Assembly (NCBI GenBank): GCA_944376335.1
Contig: CALWCH010000004.1
Coordinates: forward strand, 42,487 to 106,486
Length of the DNA stretch: 64,000 nt
DNA from: an uncultured Clostridia bacterium
GTDB taxonomy: Bacteria; Bacillota; Clostridia; Christensenellales; Borkfalkiaceae
Reading direction: 5' to 3'
In this document: piece by piece, positions 40,497-48,267 of the stretch
Layout: the number at the start of each line of letters is the position of its first letter
Numbering within the stretch: the first letter of the stretch is position 1
Position numbers and translations under genes: made by a program
The notes under the pieces: generated by a model
Database searches by the model: none
Told to the model about the DNA's origin: nothing
What the model saw: only the letters and a program-made list of their open reading frames with translations

Positions 40497-43400
40497 TTAT
40501 TCTCTGCCTGCGAGGTGCTTGTACCCTGCAAGGCGCTCTCTCGAAGCCTCTTCGGTCTCCTTGAAGAGCTCCTCTGCAACGGCGGGCTGCGTCTTCTTGA
40601 GGGAAGCGTAGCGCGTCTCGCCGAGGATGAACGCCTGGTAATCGCCCGTGGGATCCTTGGAATCGAGGACGAAGGGGTTTTTGCCTTCCTTGGCAAGTTC
40701 GGGGTTGTAGCGGAAGAGCTGCCAGTAACCGCAGTCGACTGCCGCCTTCTCCTCTGCCTGCGACTTCGTCATGTTGATGCCGTGGTTGATGCAGGGCGCG
40801 TAGCAGATGATGAGCGAAGGGCCGTGGTAAGCTTCTGCCTCTTTCAGAGCTTTAACAAGCTGTGCCTTATCCGAGCCCATCGCGCACTGTGCGACATACA
40901 CATAGCCGTAGGTCGCCGCGATCATGCCGAGGTCCTTCTTCTTCACGCGCTTGCCGCTCGAAGCGAACTTCGCGACCGCGCCGATGGGGGTGGACTTAGA
41001 AGCCTGACCGCCCGTGTTGGAGTAGACCTCGGTATCGAGGACGAGCACGTTGACGTCTTCGCCGGAGGCAAGGACGTGGTCGAGGCCGCCGTAACCGATA
41101 TCGTATGCCCAGCCGTCGCCGCCGATGATCCAGAAGGACTTCTTGACGAGGCAGTCCTTATCTGCGAGCACTTCCTTGACGAGCGCATCCGCTTCGCAGC
41201 CGCAGTCCTTGCAGCCTTCGCAAGCCTTGATAAGCGCCGCTGCCGCCTTCTTGCTGCCCTCGGCGTCGTTCATGTTCTCGATCCACGCCTCGCAGGCAGC
41301 CTTGCCCTCTTCATAGCCCGCCCAAGCTTCTGCAAGCTTTGCGACCTTATCCTTGAGGGTCTCTCTCCTTGCCTTGTAAGCGAGGTTCATGCCGTAGCCG
41401 AACTCTGCGTTGTCTTCGAAGAGGGAGTTTGCCCATGCGGGGCCGTGGCCCTGCTTGTTGACGGTGTAAGGGCAGGTAGGGGAGGAGCCGCCGTAGATGG
41501 ACGAGCAGCCCGTCGCGTTCGCGATGATCATCCTGTCGCCGAAGAGCTGGGTGACGACCTTGACGTAAGGTGTCTCTCCGCAGCCTGCGCACGCGCCGGA
41601 GAACTCGAAGAGCGAAGGGGTGAACTGGCTCTTCTTGACGTCTGCCATCTTAACTTCGGAGAGGTCGACTTCGGGCAGATCGACGGCATATTCCCAATTT
41701 GAGGCTTCCTTGACTTCGAGCTCTGCGAACGGGGTCATGACGAGCGCCTTGTTGCCCTTCATGCCGGGGCAGACCTCTGCGCACACGCCGCAGCCCATGC
41801 AGTCGAGCGGGGAGACCTGCATACGGAACTCATAGCCCTTGATGCCGGTCGCGGGCTTGGTGTCGAAGTCTGCGGGCTTCTCTGCGCCTTCCGCAACGAG
41901 GGCGGGACGGATGCAGGCGTGCGGGCAGACGAAGGAGCACTGGTTGCACTGCACGCAGTTTTCCTTCACCCACTTGGGCACCATGACGGCGACGCCGCGC
42001 TTTTCGAACTTGGTCGTGCCGGTGGGGACGGAACCGTCCGCATTGAAGGCGGAGGAAGGCAGCTTATCGCCTTCGAGCGCGAGGATGGGCGCGATGACGT
42101 TCTTGAAGTAGTCGTTGTCCGCGAGCTTGATCATCTCTGCGCCTTCCGTCGTCGTTGCCCACGATTCGGGGATGTCGATCTGGACGAGGTGCTCTTTTGC
42201 GGAGTCGATCGCGTTGTAGTTCATCTGCACGACGGCGTCGCCCTTTCTTGCGAAGGACTTGTACGCCATCTTCTTCATGAGGTCGACCGCCTCGGTGTAG
42301 GGCATGATCTGCTCGTTGATGAGGAAGAACGCCGACTGCAAAATGGTGTTCGTCCTGCCGCGGAGGCCGAGCTTCGCCGCAATGGAAATGGCGTCGATGA
42401 CATACAGCTTCGCGTGCTTCTTTGCGAGGGTGTTCTTGACCTTGGCAGGCAGGTTGACTTCGAGCTCTTCGATGCTCGTCCAGGGAGCGTTGAGGAGGAA
42501 GGAACCGCCGTCCTTCAAATCGCTGACCATGTCGTAGCGGATGATGTAGGAGGGGTTGTGGCAGGCGATGAAGTCCGCCGCGTCGATGAGGTACTCGCTC
42601 TGGATGGGCGTCTTGCCGAAACGGAGGTGGGAGACGGTGATGCCGCCCGACTTCTTGGAATCATAGAAGAAGTATGCCTGCGCGTACATATCGGTGTGGT
42701 CGCCGATGATCTTGATGGAGTTCTTGTTCGCGCCGACCGTGCCGTCCGAGCCGAGGCCGTAGAACTTGCACGAGGTGGAGCCTGCGGGCGCTGCGTCGAA
42801 TTTCTCGGAGAAGTCGAGCGAGGTGTTCGTCACATCCTCGTAGATACCGACGGTGAAGTGGTTCTTAGGCGTTTCCTTTTCGAGGTTCTTGTAGACGGAG
42901 AGCACCATCGAGGGGTTGAACTCCTTGGAGCCGAGGCCGTATCTGCCGCCGACGACGGTGATGTCCTTCATGCCGTGCTCGAGGAGCGCGGTGCAGACGT
43001 CGAGATAGAGGGGCTCGCCGAGGGAGCCGGGCTCCTTGGTGCGGTCGAGGACAGCCATCTTCTTGCAGCTTGCGGGGATGACCTTCACGAAGGCTTCGGA
43101 GACGAAGGGGCGGTACAGGCGGACCTTGATGAGGCCGTATTTCTTGCCCATCGCGTTGAGCTTGTTGATGGACTCTTCCACCGTCTCTGCGCCCGAACCC
43201 ATGATGACGATGACTTCTTCTGCATCGGGAGCGCCGACGTAGTCGAAGAGGTGGTAGCTCCTGCCCGTGAGTGCGGAAACCTCGTCCATCATCTCCTGCA
43301 CGATGGCGGGAGCGGCGAGATAGTAGCTGTTCGCGGTCTCGCGGTTCTGGAAGTAGGTGTCGCCGTTCTGCGCGGTACCCTTCTGGATGGGGTGCTCGGG

Positions 43401-44033
43401 GTTGAGCGCCCTTGCGCGGAAGTCGGCAATGTCCTTTTCAAGGCCCTTCTTGTCGACGATGGCCTTCATTTCCTCATAGGAGATGACGTCGATCTTGCTG
43501 ACCTCGTGGGAGGTGCGGAAGCCGTCGAAGAAGGAGATGAAGGGAACGCGCGCACGGAGGGTCGCAAGGTGTGCGACGAGGGCGAGGTCCATGACTTCCT
43601 GCACCGAGCAGGAGGAGATCATGGCAAAGCCCGTCTGGCGGCATGCCATGACGTCGGCATGGTCGCCGAAGATGTTCAGGGAATGTGCGGCGAGCGCACG
43701 CGCCGAAACGTGCATGACCATGGGCAGAAGTTCGCCCGAGATCTTGTACATATTGGGGATCATGAGAAGGAGCCCCTGAGAAGCGGTGTAAGTGGTCGTC
43801 AGCGCGCCTGCGGAGAGCGAGCCGTGCACGGCGCCCGCAGCGCCGCCCTCGGACTGCATCTCTGCGATGCGGAGCTTCTGTCCCCACATGTTCACTCTGC
43901 CCTGGGTGGCCCACTCATCCGCGGACTCCGCCATGGGCGAGGAAGGCGTGATGGGGTAGATGGCCGCTACTTCCGAGAAGGCGTAAGCGACGTGGGAGGC
44001 GGCGGTATTGCCGTCGATTGTCATTTTAGTCAT
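40497..44033 (-). CDS. nifJ: pyruvate:ferredoxin (flavodoxin) oxidoreductase
   Basis: This 1,178-residue homodimeric enzyme splits pyruvate to acetyl-CoA and CO2 and reduces ferredoxin, the central step of anaerobic pyruvate use. The order is standard: N-terminal domain with YPITPSSPM, domain II, the gamma domain, two 4Fe-4S clusters (CVQCNQCSFVCPHAC and CMGCGVCAEVCP), and the TPP domain with CAGCGETPY, GDGWAYDIGYGGLDHVL and NTGGQASKSTP. The ATG at 44033 follows GGAGG. With NfnAB in the same window it links ferredoxin and NADPH pools. Confidence 0.97.
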   Translation of the reverse strand: MTKMTIDGNTAASHVAYAFSEVAAIYPITPSSPMAESADEWATQGRVNMWGQKLRIAEMQSEGGAAGAVHGSLSAGALTTTYTASQGLLLMIPNMYKISGELLPMVMHVSARALAAHSLNIFGDHADVMACRQTGFAMISSCSVQEVMDLALVAHLATLRARVPFISFFDGFRTSHEVSKIDVISYEEMKAIVDKKGLEKDIADFRARALNPEHPIQKGTAQNGDTYFQNRETANSYYLAAPAIVQEMMDEVSALTGRSYHLFDYVGAPDAEEVIVIMGSGAETVEESINKLNAMGKKYGLIKVRLYRPFVSEAFVKVIPASCKKMAVLDRTKEPGSLGEPLYLDVCTALLEHGMKDITVVGGRYGLGSKEFNPSMVLSVYKNLEKETPKNHFTVGIYEDVTNTSLDFSEKFDAAPAGSTSCKFYGLGSDGTVGANKNSIKIIGDHTDMYAQAYFFYDSKKSGGITVSHLRFGKTPIQSEYLIDAADFIACHNPSYIIRYDMVSDLKDGGSFLLNAPWTSIEELEVNLPAKVKNTLAKKHAKLYVIDAISIAAKLGLRGRTNTILQSAFFLINEQIMPYTEAVDLMKKMAYKSFARKGDAVVQMNYNAIDSAKEHLVQIDIPESWATTTEGAEMIKLADNDYFKNVIAPILALEGDKLPSSAFNADGSVPTGTTKFEKRGVAVMVPKWVKENCVQCNQCSFVCPHACIRPALVAEGAEKPADFDTKPATGIKGYEFRMQVSPLDCMGCGVCAEVCPGMKGNKALVMTPFAELEVKEASNWEYAVDLPEVDLSEVKMADVKKSQFTPSLFEFSGACAGCGETPYVKVVTQLFGDRMIIANATGCSSIYGGSSPTCPYTVNKQGHGPAWANSLFEDNAEFGYGMNLAYKARRETLKDKVAKLAEAWAGYEEGKAACEAWIENMNDAEGSKKAAAALIKACEGCKDCGCEADALVKEVLADKDCLVKKSFWIIGGDGWAYDIGYGGLDHVLASGEDVNVLVLDTEVYSNTGGQASKSTPIGAVAKFASSGKRVKKKDLGMIAATYGYVYVAQCAMGSDKAQLVKALKEAEAYHGPSLIICYAPCINHGINMTKSQAEEKAAVDCGYWQLFRYNPELAKEGKNPFVLDSKDPTGDYQAFILGETRYASLKKTQPAVAEELFKETEEASRERLAGYKHLAGRE

Positions 44034-44111
44034 CCTAAAACCTCCATAAATATTAAAGAATTCAGCGATTTGGGCACGCGAAAAGCAAAGCGCCTTTTCG
44101 CCGCCGGCTTT

Positions 44112-44140
44112 ATTATACCTTCTTTCCCGCCCGAAGTCAA
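44112..44140 (-). promoter_or_regulatory. promoter of nifJ
   Basis: On the minus strand TTGACT (44135-44140) and TATAAT (44112-44117) are 17 bp apart. A hairpin GCGAAAAG/CTTTTCGC (44078-44101) lies in the 70-nt leader. Confidence 0.83.
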
Positions 44141-44231
44141 GGCACATTTTCAAAAAAACAACAGGAAAGTACAGATTTCTTTGTCCGCTCACGTCATTTG
44201 CCGCGAAATTTCATTTCCTCCGCGCTTTCGG

Positions 44232-44260
44232 TTGTAAAATTTTGCCCCGTTTGGTATAAT
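44232..44260 (+). promoter_or_regulatory. promoter of the ABC-F gene
   Basis: TTGTAA (44232-44237), 17-bp spacer, TATAAT (44255-44260) with TGG before the -10. Confidence 0.75.
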
Positions 44261-44289
44261 AGAAAAAAACTTCGGGCGAGAGGAACACT

Positions 44290-45867
44290 ATGTTACAGGT
44301 CACGGGCGTCAGCCTGCAATACGGCAGCAAAAAACTCTTCGAGGACGTCAACCTCAAATTTACTTCGGGCAACTGCTACGGCATCATCGGCGCGAACGGC
44401 GCGGGCAAAAGCACCTTTTTAAAGGTGCTCTCGGGCGAGATCGAACCCAACAAGGGCGAAGTGACCTTGGGCAAGAACGAGCGCATGAGCGTGCTCGCCC
44501 AAAACCAGAACAAATACGACTTCGAGACGGTCTTAAGAACGGTCATGCTCGGCCACAAGCGCCTCGTCGAAGTGATGGATGAGAAGGAAGCGCTCTACGC
44601 GCACGCCGAATTTACCGAGGAAGACGGCGTCCGCGCTGCAGAGCTCGAGAGCGAGTTTGCAGAGCTCGGCGGCTGGGAGGCCGAGAGCGAAGCGGAGACG
44701 CTTTTGAACGAGCTGGATATCCCTTCGGAGTATCACTATCTCCAGATGGGCGAGCTGGACGCCAAGCAGAAAGTCAAGGTGCTCCTCGCTCAGGCGCTCT
44801 TCGGCAACCCCGACGTGCTCCTTCTCGACGAGCCCACCAACAACCTCGACCTCAAAACGGTGCGCTGGCTCGAGAACTATCTTCTGGACTTTGAGAACAC
44901 CATCATCATCGTCTCGCACAACCGTCACTTCTTAAATAAGGTGTGCACGCACATCTGCGATGTGGACTACGGCAAGATCAACCTCTTTTTGGGCAACTAC
45001 GATTTCTGGTACCAGACCTCGCAGCTTCTCGCGCGCCAGCAGAAGGACGCCAACAAGAAGGCGGAGCAGCGCGCCGCCGAGCTCAAGGAATTCATCGCCC
45101 GCTTCGCGGCGAACGCGAGCAAGTCCCGCCAGGCGACCTCCCGCAAGAAGGAGCTCGAAAAGCTCACCATCTCCGACTTCAAGCCCTCCCTCCGCAAATA
45201 CCCCTTCATCGACTTCAAATACGAGCGCGAGATCGGCAACGACATCCTCACCGTCGAAGGCCTCACCAAGGAGGGGTATTTTAAGGACGTCTCCTTCACC
45301 GTGCAGCGGGGGGATAAGATCGGCATCCTCTCCGATAAGTCCACCTCCGTCACCATGCTCTACGACATCTTAACGGGCAAGGAGCAGCCCGACGAGGGCA
45401 CCGTCAAGTGGGGCAAGACCATCTCCTATTCCTACTTCCCCGAAAACAATTCCGAGTATTTCGACGGCTGCTCTTTAACGCTCGTGCAGTGGCTCTCGCA
45501 GTTCTCGAAGGACCACTACGAGGAATACCTCCGCGGCTGGCTGGGGCGCATGCTCTTCTCGGGCGAGGAGGCGCTCAAAGAGGCAAAAGTGCTCTCGGGC
45601 GGCGAAAAGGTGCGCTGCATGCTCGCCAAAATGATGCTCGAAGGGGGCAACTTCCTCATCTTCGACGAGCCCACCAACCACCTCGACCTCGAGTCCATCA
45701 CGTCACTCAACAACGGCCTCACGGCGTTCAAGGGCTGCATGCTCTTAACCTCGCACGACCAGGAACTCATGAACACCGTTGCAAACCGCATCATCGTCTT
45801 AGACGGCACCAAGGTCTACGATAAGAGTATCACCTTCGACGAGTATCTCGACAGCATCGAGGGCTGA
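44290..45867 (+). CDS. ABC-F ATPase, YbiT-like, with degenerate second Walker A
   Basis: This 525-residue protein has two ATPase domains and no membrane part, so it probably acts on ribosomes like other ABC-F factors. NBD1 has GANGAGKST and LLLDEPTNNLD but, as in YbiT, no LSGGQ (MGELDAKQKVKVLLAQ). The linker holds RFAANASKSRQATSR. NBD2 has LSGGEKVR and FDEPTNHLD, but its Walker A reads GILSDKSTSVTM, without the glycines and with the lysine displaced. Only one of the two composite ATP sites therefore looks intact. It is monocistronic between a promoter and a strong terminator. Confidence 0.92.
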   Translation: MLQVTGVSLQYGSKKLFEDVNLKFTSGNCYGIIGANGAGKSTFLKVLSGEIEPNKGEVTLGKNERMSVLAQNQNKYDFETVLRTVMLGHKRLVEVMDEKEALYAHAEFTEEDGVRAAELESEFAELGGWEAESEAETLLNELDIPSEYHYLQMGELDAKQKVKVLLAQALFGNPDVLLLDEPTNNLDLKTVRWLENYLLDFENTIIIVSHNRHFLNKVCTHICDVDYGKINLFLGNYDFWYQTSQLLARQQKDANKKAEQRAAELKEFIARFAANASKSRQATSRKKELEKLTISDFKPSLRKYPFIDFKYEREIGNDILTVEGLTKEGYFKDVSFTVQRGDKIGILSDKSTSVTMLYDILTGKEQPDEGTVKWGKTISYSYFPENNSEYFDGCSLTLVQWLSQFSKDHYEEYLRGWLGRMLFSGEEALKEAKVLSGGEKVRCMLAKMMLEGGNFLIFDEPTNHLDLESITSLNNGLTAFKGCMLLTSHDQELMNTVANRIIVLDGTKVYDKSITFDEYLDSIEG

Positions 45868-45885
45868 CATCAACAGAACTTTTCT

Positions 45886-45930
45886 GCGCCGCGCGGGGGG
45901 CACGAATGTGCCCCCCGCGCGGCGCTTTCC
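45886..45930 (+). terminator. terminator of the ABC-F gene
   Basis: GCGCCGCGCGGGGGGCAC (45886-45903), GAAT, and its perfect 18-nt complement (45908-45925), followed by TTTCC. Confidence 0.75.
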
Positions 45931-45991
45931 CTTTCCCGCCGAAGCCGACCATGAGAACGAAATCGGCATTATATGTCATATTCCATAACTA

Positions 45992-46020
45992 TTTTACACA
46001 AATCGACGATTTTTGTAAAA
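45992..46020 (+). promoter_or_regulatory. 29-bp near-perfect palindrome upstream of the Spo0A-like gene
   Basis: TTTTACACAAATCG (45992-46005), central A, CGATTTTTGTAAAA (46007-46020); one mismatch between arms. It lies 29 bp upstream of the -35 box. AT-rich arms ending in TTTTACA/TGTAAAA suggest a binding site for a dimeric regulator (inference). A further TTTTTTACA lies at 46032-46040. Confidence 0.6.
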
Positions 46021-46048
46021 AAACAAATGACTTTTTTACAAAAATAGC

Positions 46049-46077
46049 TTTACAACGGCAAAAAGTTAAATTATAAT
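46049..46077 (+). promoter_or_regulatory. promoter of the Spo0A-like gene
   Basis: TTTACA (46049-46054) and TATAAT (46072-46077) are 17 bp apart. Confidence 0.82.
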
Positions 46078-46106
46078 TGTGGTATCATCTCATCTGGGGG
46101 CAGAAT

Positions 46107-46862
46107 ATGAAGACGCAGCGGGTGTTGATCCTGGAAAGCAACGAAGTTTTTGCAAAGGAACTCAAGGAACAAATCGCCTCTCGCACGGGCTGGGAGGTAT
46201 GCGGCGTTTCCGCAAGCGGCGAGGAAGGCATCGCCCTTTTGAAGAGCGAAGAGCCCGACATCGTGATCTTAAGCCTCTTTTTGAAGGGGTTCGACGGCTT
46301 CACGGTGATGGAAGAGGCGCGCCGCTCGGAAAAGAAGTGCGCCTTCATCGTGATGGGCAACTTTTCCGACGACAAGATCATCAACCGCGCCATCGCGCTC
46401 GGGGCGCGGTACTACCTCATGAAGCCCGTCGAGGCGTCCGTCGTCGCGGAGCGGGCGGCGGAAGTCGCGGGCGAGCCCTTAAAGCGCGAGAGCCTCGAGC
46501 GCCGCCGCGCCAATACGCTGGATGAGCGCATCAGCAACATCTTCATCTCCATCGGCATCCCGCCCCACATCAAGGGGTATGCCTATCTTCGCGAGGGCAT
46601 CAAGATGGCGGTCGAGGACCCGCACGTCATCAACAACGTCACGAAGGGCCTCTATCCCGTCATCGGGGAGAAATTCCAAACGTCTGCAAGCAAGGTGGAG
46701 CGCGCCATCCGCCACGCCATCGAGGTCGCCTGGAACCGCGGCCGCATCGACGCCGTCAACGCCATCTTCGGCGCGCGCGTCTACATCGGTACCGAAAAGC
46801 CCACCAACAGCGAATTCATCGCGCTCGTCGCCGATAAGCTCATCCTCGAGAACATGGGCTGA
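46107..46862 (+). CDS. spo0A: Spo0A homologue with a degenerate receiver domain
   Basis: This 251-residue response-regulator-type protein has a C-terminal Spo0A DNA-binding domain that is clearly conserved (IGIPPHIKGYAYLREGI, SKVERAIRHAIEVAWNRG, KPTNSEFIALVADKL). The receiver domain aligns without gaps near the key sites to Bacillus Spo0A, but Asp10-Asp11 are Glu10-Ser11, the phosphoacceptor Asp56 is Ser56 (VILSLFLKG), and the Thr switch is Gly (VMGNF). Only the Lys in LMKPVE remains. It is therefore unlikely to be activated by phosphorelay. GGGGG precedes the ATG at 46107. It stands alone, not next to spoIVB. It could be a constitutive or ligand-controlled regulator. Confidence 0.9.
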   Translation: MKTQRVLILESNEVFAKELKEQIASRTGWEVCGVSASGEEGIALLKSEEPDIVILSLFLKGFDGFTVMEEARRSEKKCAFIVMGNFSDDKIINRAIALGARYYLMKPVEASVVAERAAEVAGEPLKRESLERRRANTLDERISNIFISIGIPPHIKGYAYLREGIKMAVEDPHVINNVTKGLYPVIGEKFQTSASKVERAIRHAIEVAWNRGRIDAVNAIFGARVYIGTEKPTNSEFIALVADKLILENMG

Positions 46863-46881
46863 AAGGTCAAAACAGGGGAGC

Positions 46882-46906
46882 GGCCGCCTCTTTTGGCGGC
46901 CTTTTT
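46882..46906 (+). terminator. terminator of the Spo0A-like gene
   Basis: GGCCGCC (46882-46888), TCTTTT, GGCGGCC (46895-46901), then TTTTT. Confidence 0.82.
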
Positions 46907-46994
46907 CATGCCCTCAGAAAAAGAGGGGAGGGGGCGCTTTTTCCGTGCATTTTCGGCAAAGTTGATTTATAACACAATTTTCATAAATCAGAGC

Positions 46995-47023
46995 TTGACA
47001 ATGCGCGCGCTCCCGCTTAAAAT
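46995..47023 (+). promoter_or_regulatory. promoter of trmL operon
   Basis: TTGACA (46995-47000) and TAAAAT (47018-47023) are 17 bp apart. Confidence 0.82.
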
Positions 47024-47049
47024 AATAAGATAGAAAAAGGAGGGCGCCA

Positions 47050-47541
47050 ATGTTCCACGTCGTGCTCGTCGAACCGGAGATCCCGCAGAACGCGGGCAAC
47101 ATCGCGCGCACCTGCGCCGCCACGGGGTGCACGCTGCACCTCGTGCGCCCGCTCGGCTTTGAAATTTCCGATAAATACTTAAAGCGCGCGGGGCTCGACT
47201 ATTGGCACCTCGTCAACGTCGTATTGCACGACAGCGTGGAAGAAGCCCTTCTCGGCGTTCCCGAGGAAAAACTGCACTTCTTCACCACCAAGTCCTCCCG
47301 CGTCTACGCGGACGCAAGCTATGGGGAGGGCGACTATCTCGTCTTCGGCAAGGAGACGAAGGGTCTTCCCAACGAGCTGCTTTTAGCCCATCCTGCGGCG
47401 TGCGTGCGCATCCCCATGCGGGAGGATGCCCGCTCGCTCAATCTTTCCAACTCCGTCGCCATCGCCGTGTACGAAGGGCTCAGGCAGAACGCCTTTTCCG
47501 CCCTCTCCACGTCGGACGCCGAGCACCGCCTCGATTTATGA
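47050..47541 (+). CDS. trmL: tRNA (cytidine/uridine-34 2'-O)-methyltransferase
   Basis: This 163-residue SPOUT methyltransferase modifies the wobble base of certain leucine tRNAs. Family marks are the start VLVEPEIPQNAGNIARTCA, DYWHLVNV, the knot segment LVFGKETKGLP, and RSLNLSNSVAIAVYE at the C-terminus. AGGAGGG precedes the ATG. It overlaps the next gene by four bases. Confidence 0.94.
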   Translation: MFHVVLVEPEIPQNAGNIARTCAATGCTLHLVRPLGFEISDKYLKRAGLDYWHLVNVVLHDSVEEALLGVPEEKLHFFTTKSSRVYADASYGEGDYLVFGKETKGLPNELLLAHPAACVRIPMREDARSLNLSNSVAIAVYEGLRQNAFSALSTSDAEHRLDL

Positions 47542-48224
47542 CGGGCAGGCGCAAAAACGCCCTCAAAACGGCGCTCATCCTCGCCGCGCTCCTGCTTATG
47601 GCGGGCATTGCGCTCATTGCGATGCTCCCCCGCCCCAAGGAGCTTGGGCGCGCCGAGACCTTCCTCTGCGGGTGGGAAGAGGATATCACGGAAGAGACGC
47701 TTTCCTCCGCCCTTCCCTGCCTCAAAGACGTGACATACGAGGGCGTCTTTTTGGAGCGCGACGGCGATACGGGCCTTGTGCCCGCAAGCGAAGCCCTTCA
47801 AACGGTCATTATGACGCTCGAGCACGGCACGCTCTTAGAACTTCTCACCCTCGACGGCAGCACGCTCACGCCCCTCGAATCGGTCGCCGTCGATACTTTC
47901 TATTCGGAGCGGGCATACTACGACGGCGAACCCTTCGCGTGGGACGGCACCCGCGTCTGGCGCACCGAGCGCGTACGCTTTTCGGAGGCCGTGCTGCTCT
48001 CGGACAGCTTTCAAGGCGACTTTCTCCTTTCTGCGGGCGTCGAGACCCTCTATTTAAGGGCGGCGGCGGACGTGGGGGAGAACGACTTTGCGGAGAGCAT
48101 TCTCACCCATATCGTCGCGGAGCCGCCCTACTTCTTCCGCATGGGGGAGCTCTGGGTGCGCGAGGATGGCGAGGAGCGCTTTGTCTCCGCTCTTCCCTCG
48201 GGCTGCACCTTTGAAAACGCTTGA
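47538..48224 (+). CDS. membrane-anchored hypothetical protein
   Basis: A 228-residue protein with a basic start and one hydrophobic segment (about residues 11-30, ALILAALLLMAGIALIAML), then a soluble extracellular-type domain rich in acidic and aromatic residues. It overlaps the trmL stop (ATGA). It may reside at the cell surface. No family is recognised. Confidence 0.68.
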   Translation: MTGRRKNALKTALILAALLLMAGIALIAMLPRPKELGRAETFLCGWEEDITEETLSSALPCLKDVTYEGVFLERDGDTGLVPASEALQTVIMTLEHGTLLELLTLDGSTLTPLESVAVDTFYSERAYYDGEPFAWDGTRVWRTERVRFSEAVLLSDSFQGDFLLSAGVETLYLRAAADVGENDFAESILTHIVAEPPYFFRMGELWVREDGEERFVSALPSGCTFENA

Positions 48225-48267
48225 ACCGCCCCCGTTCGGGGTATCATCTATATCGGAATCGGCACAT

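Noticed and set aside
41919-44237. 772-codon open frame antisense to nifJ
   Set aside because: Same cause; the nifJ frame has all cluster and TPP motifs, the antisense has none.
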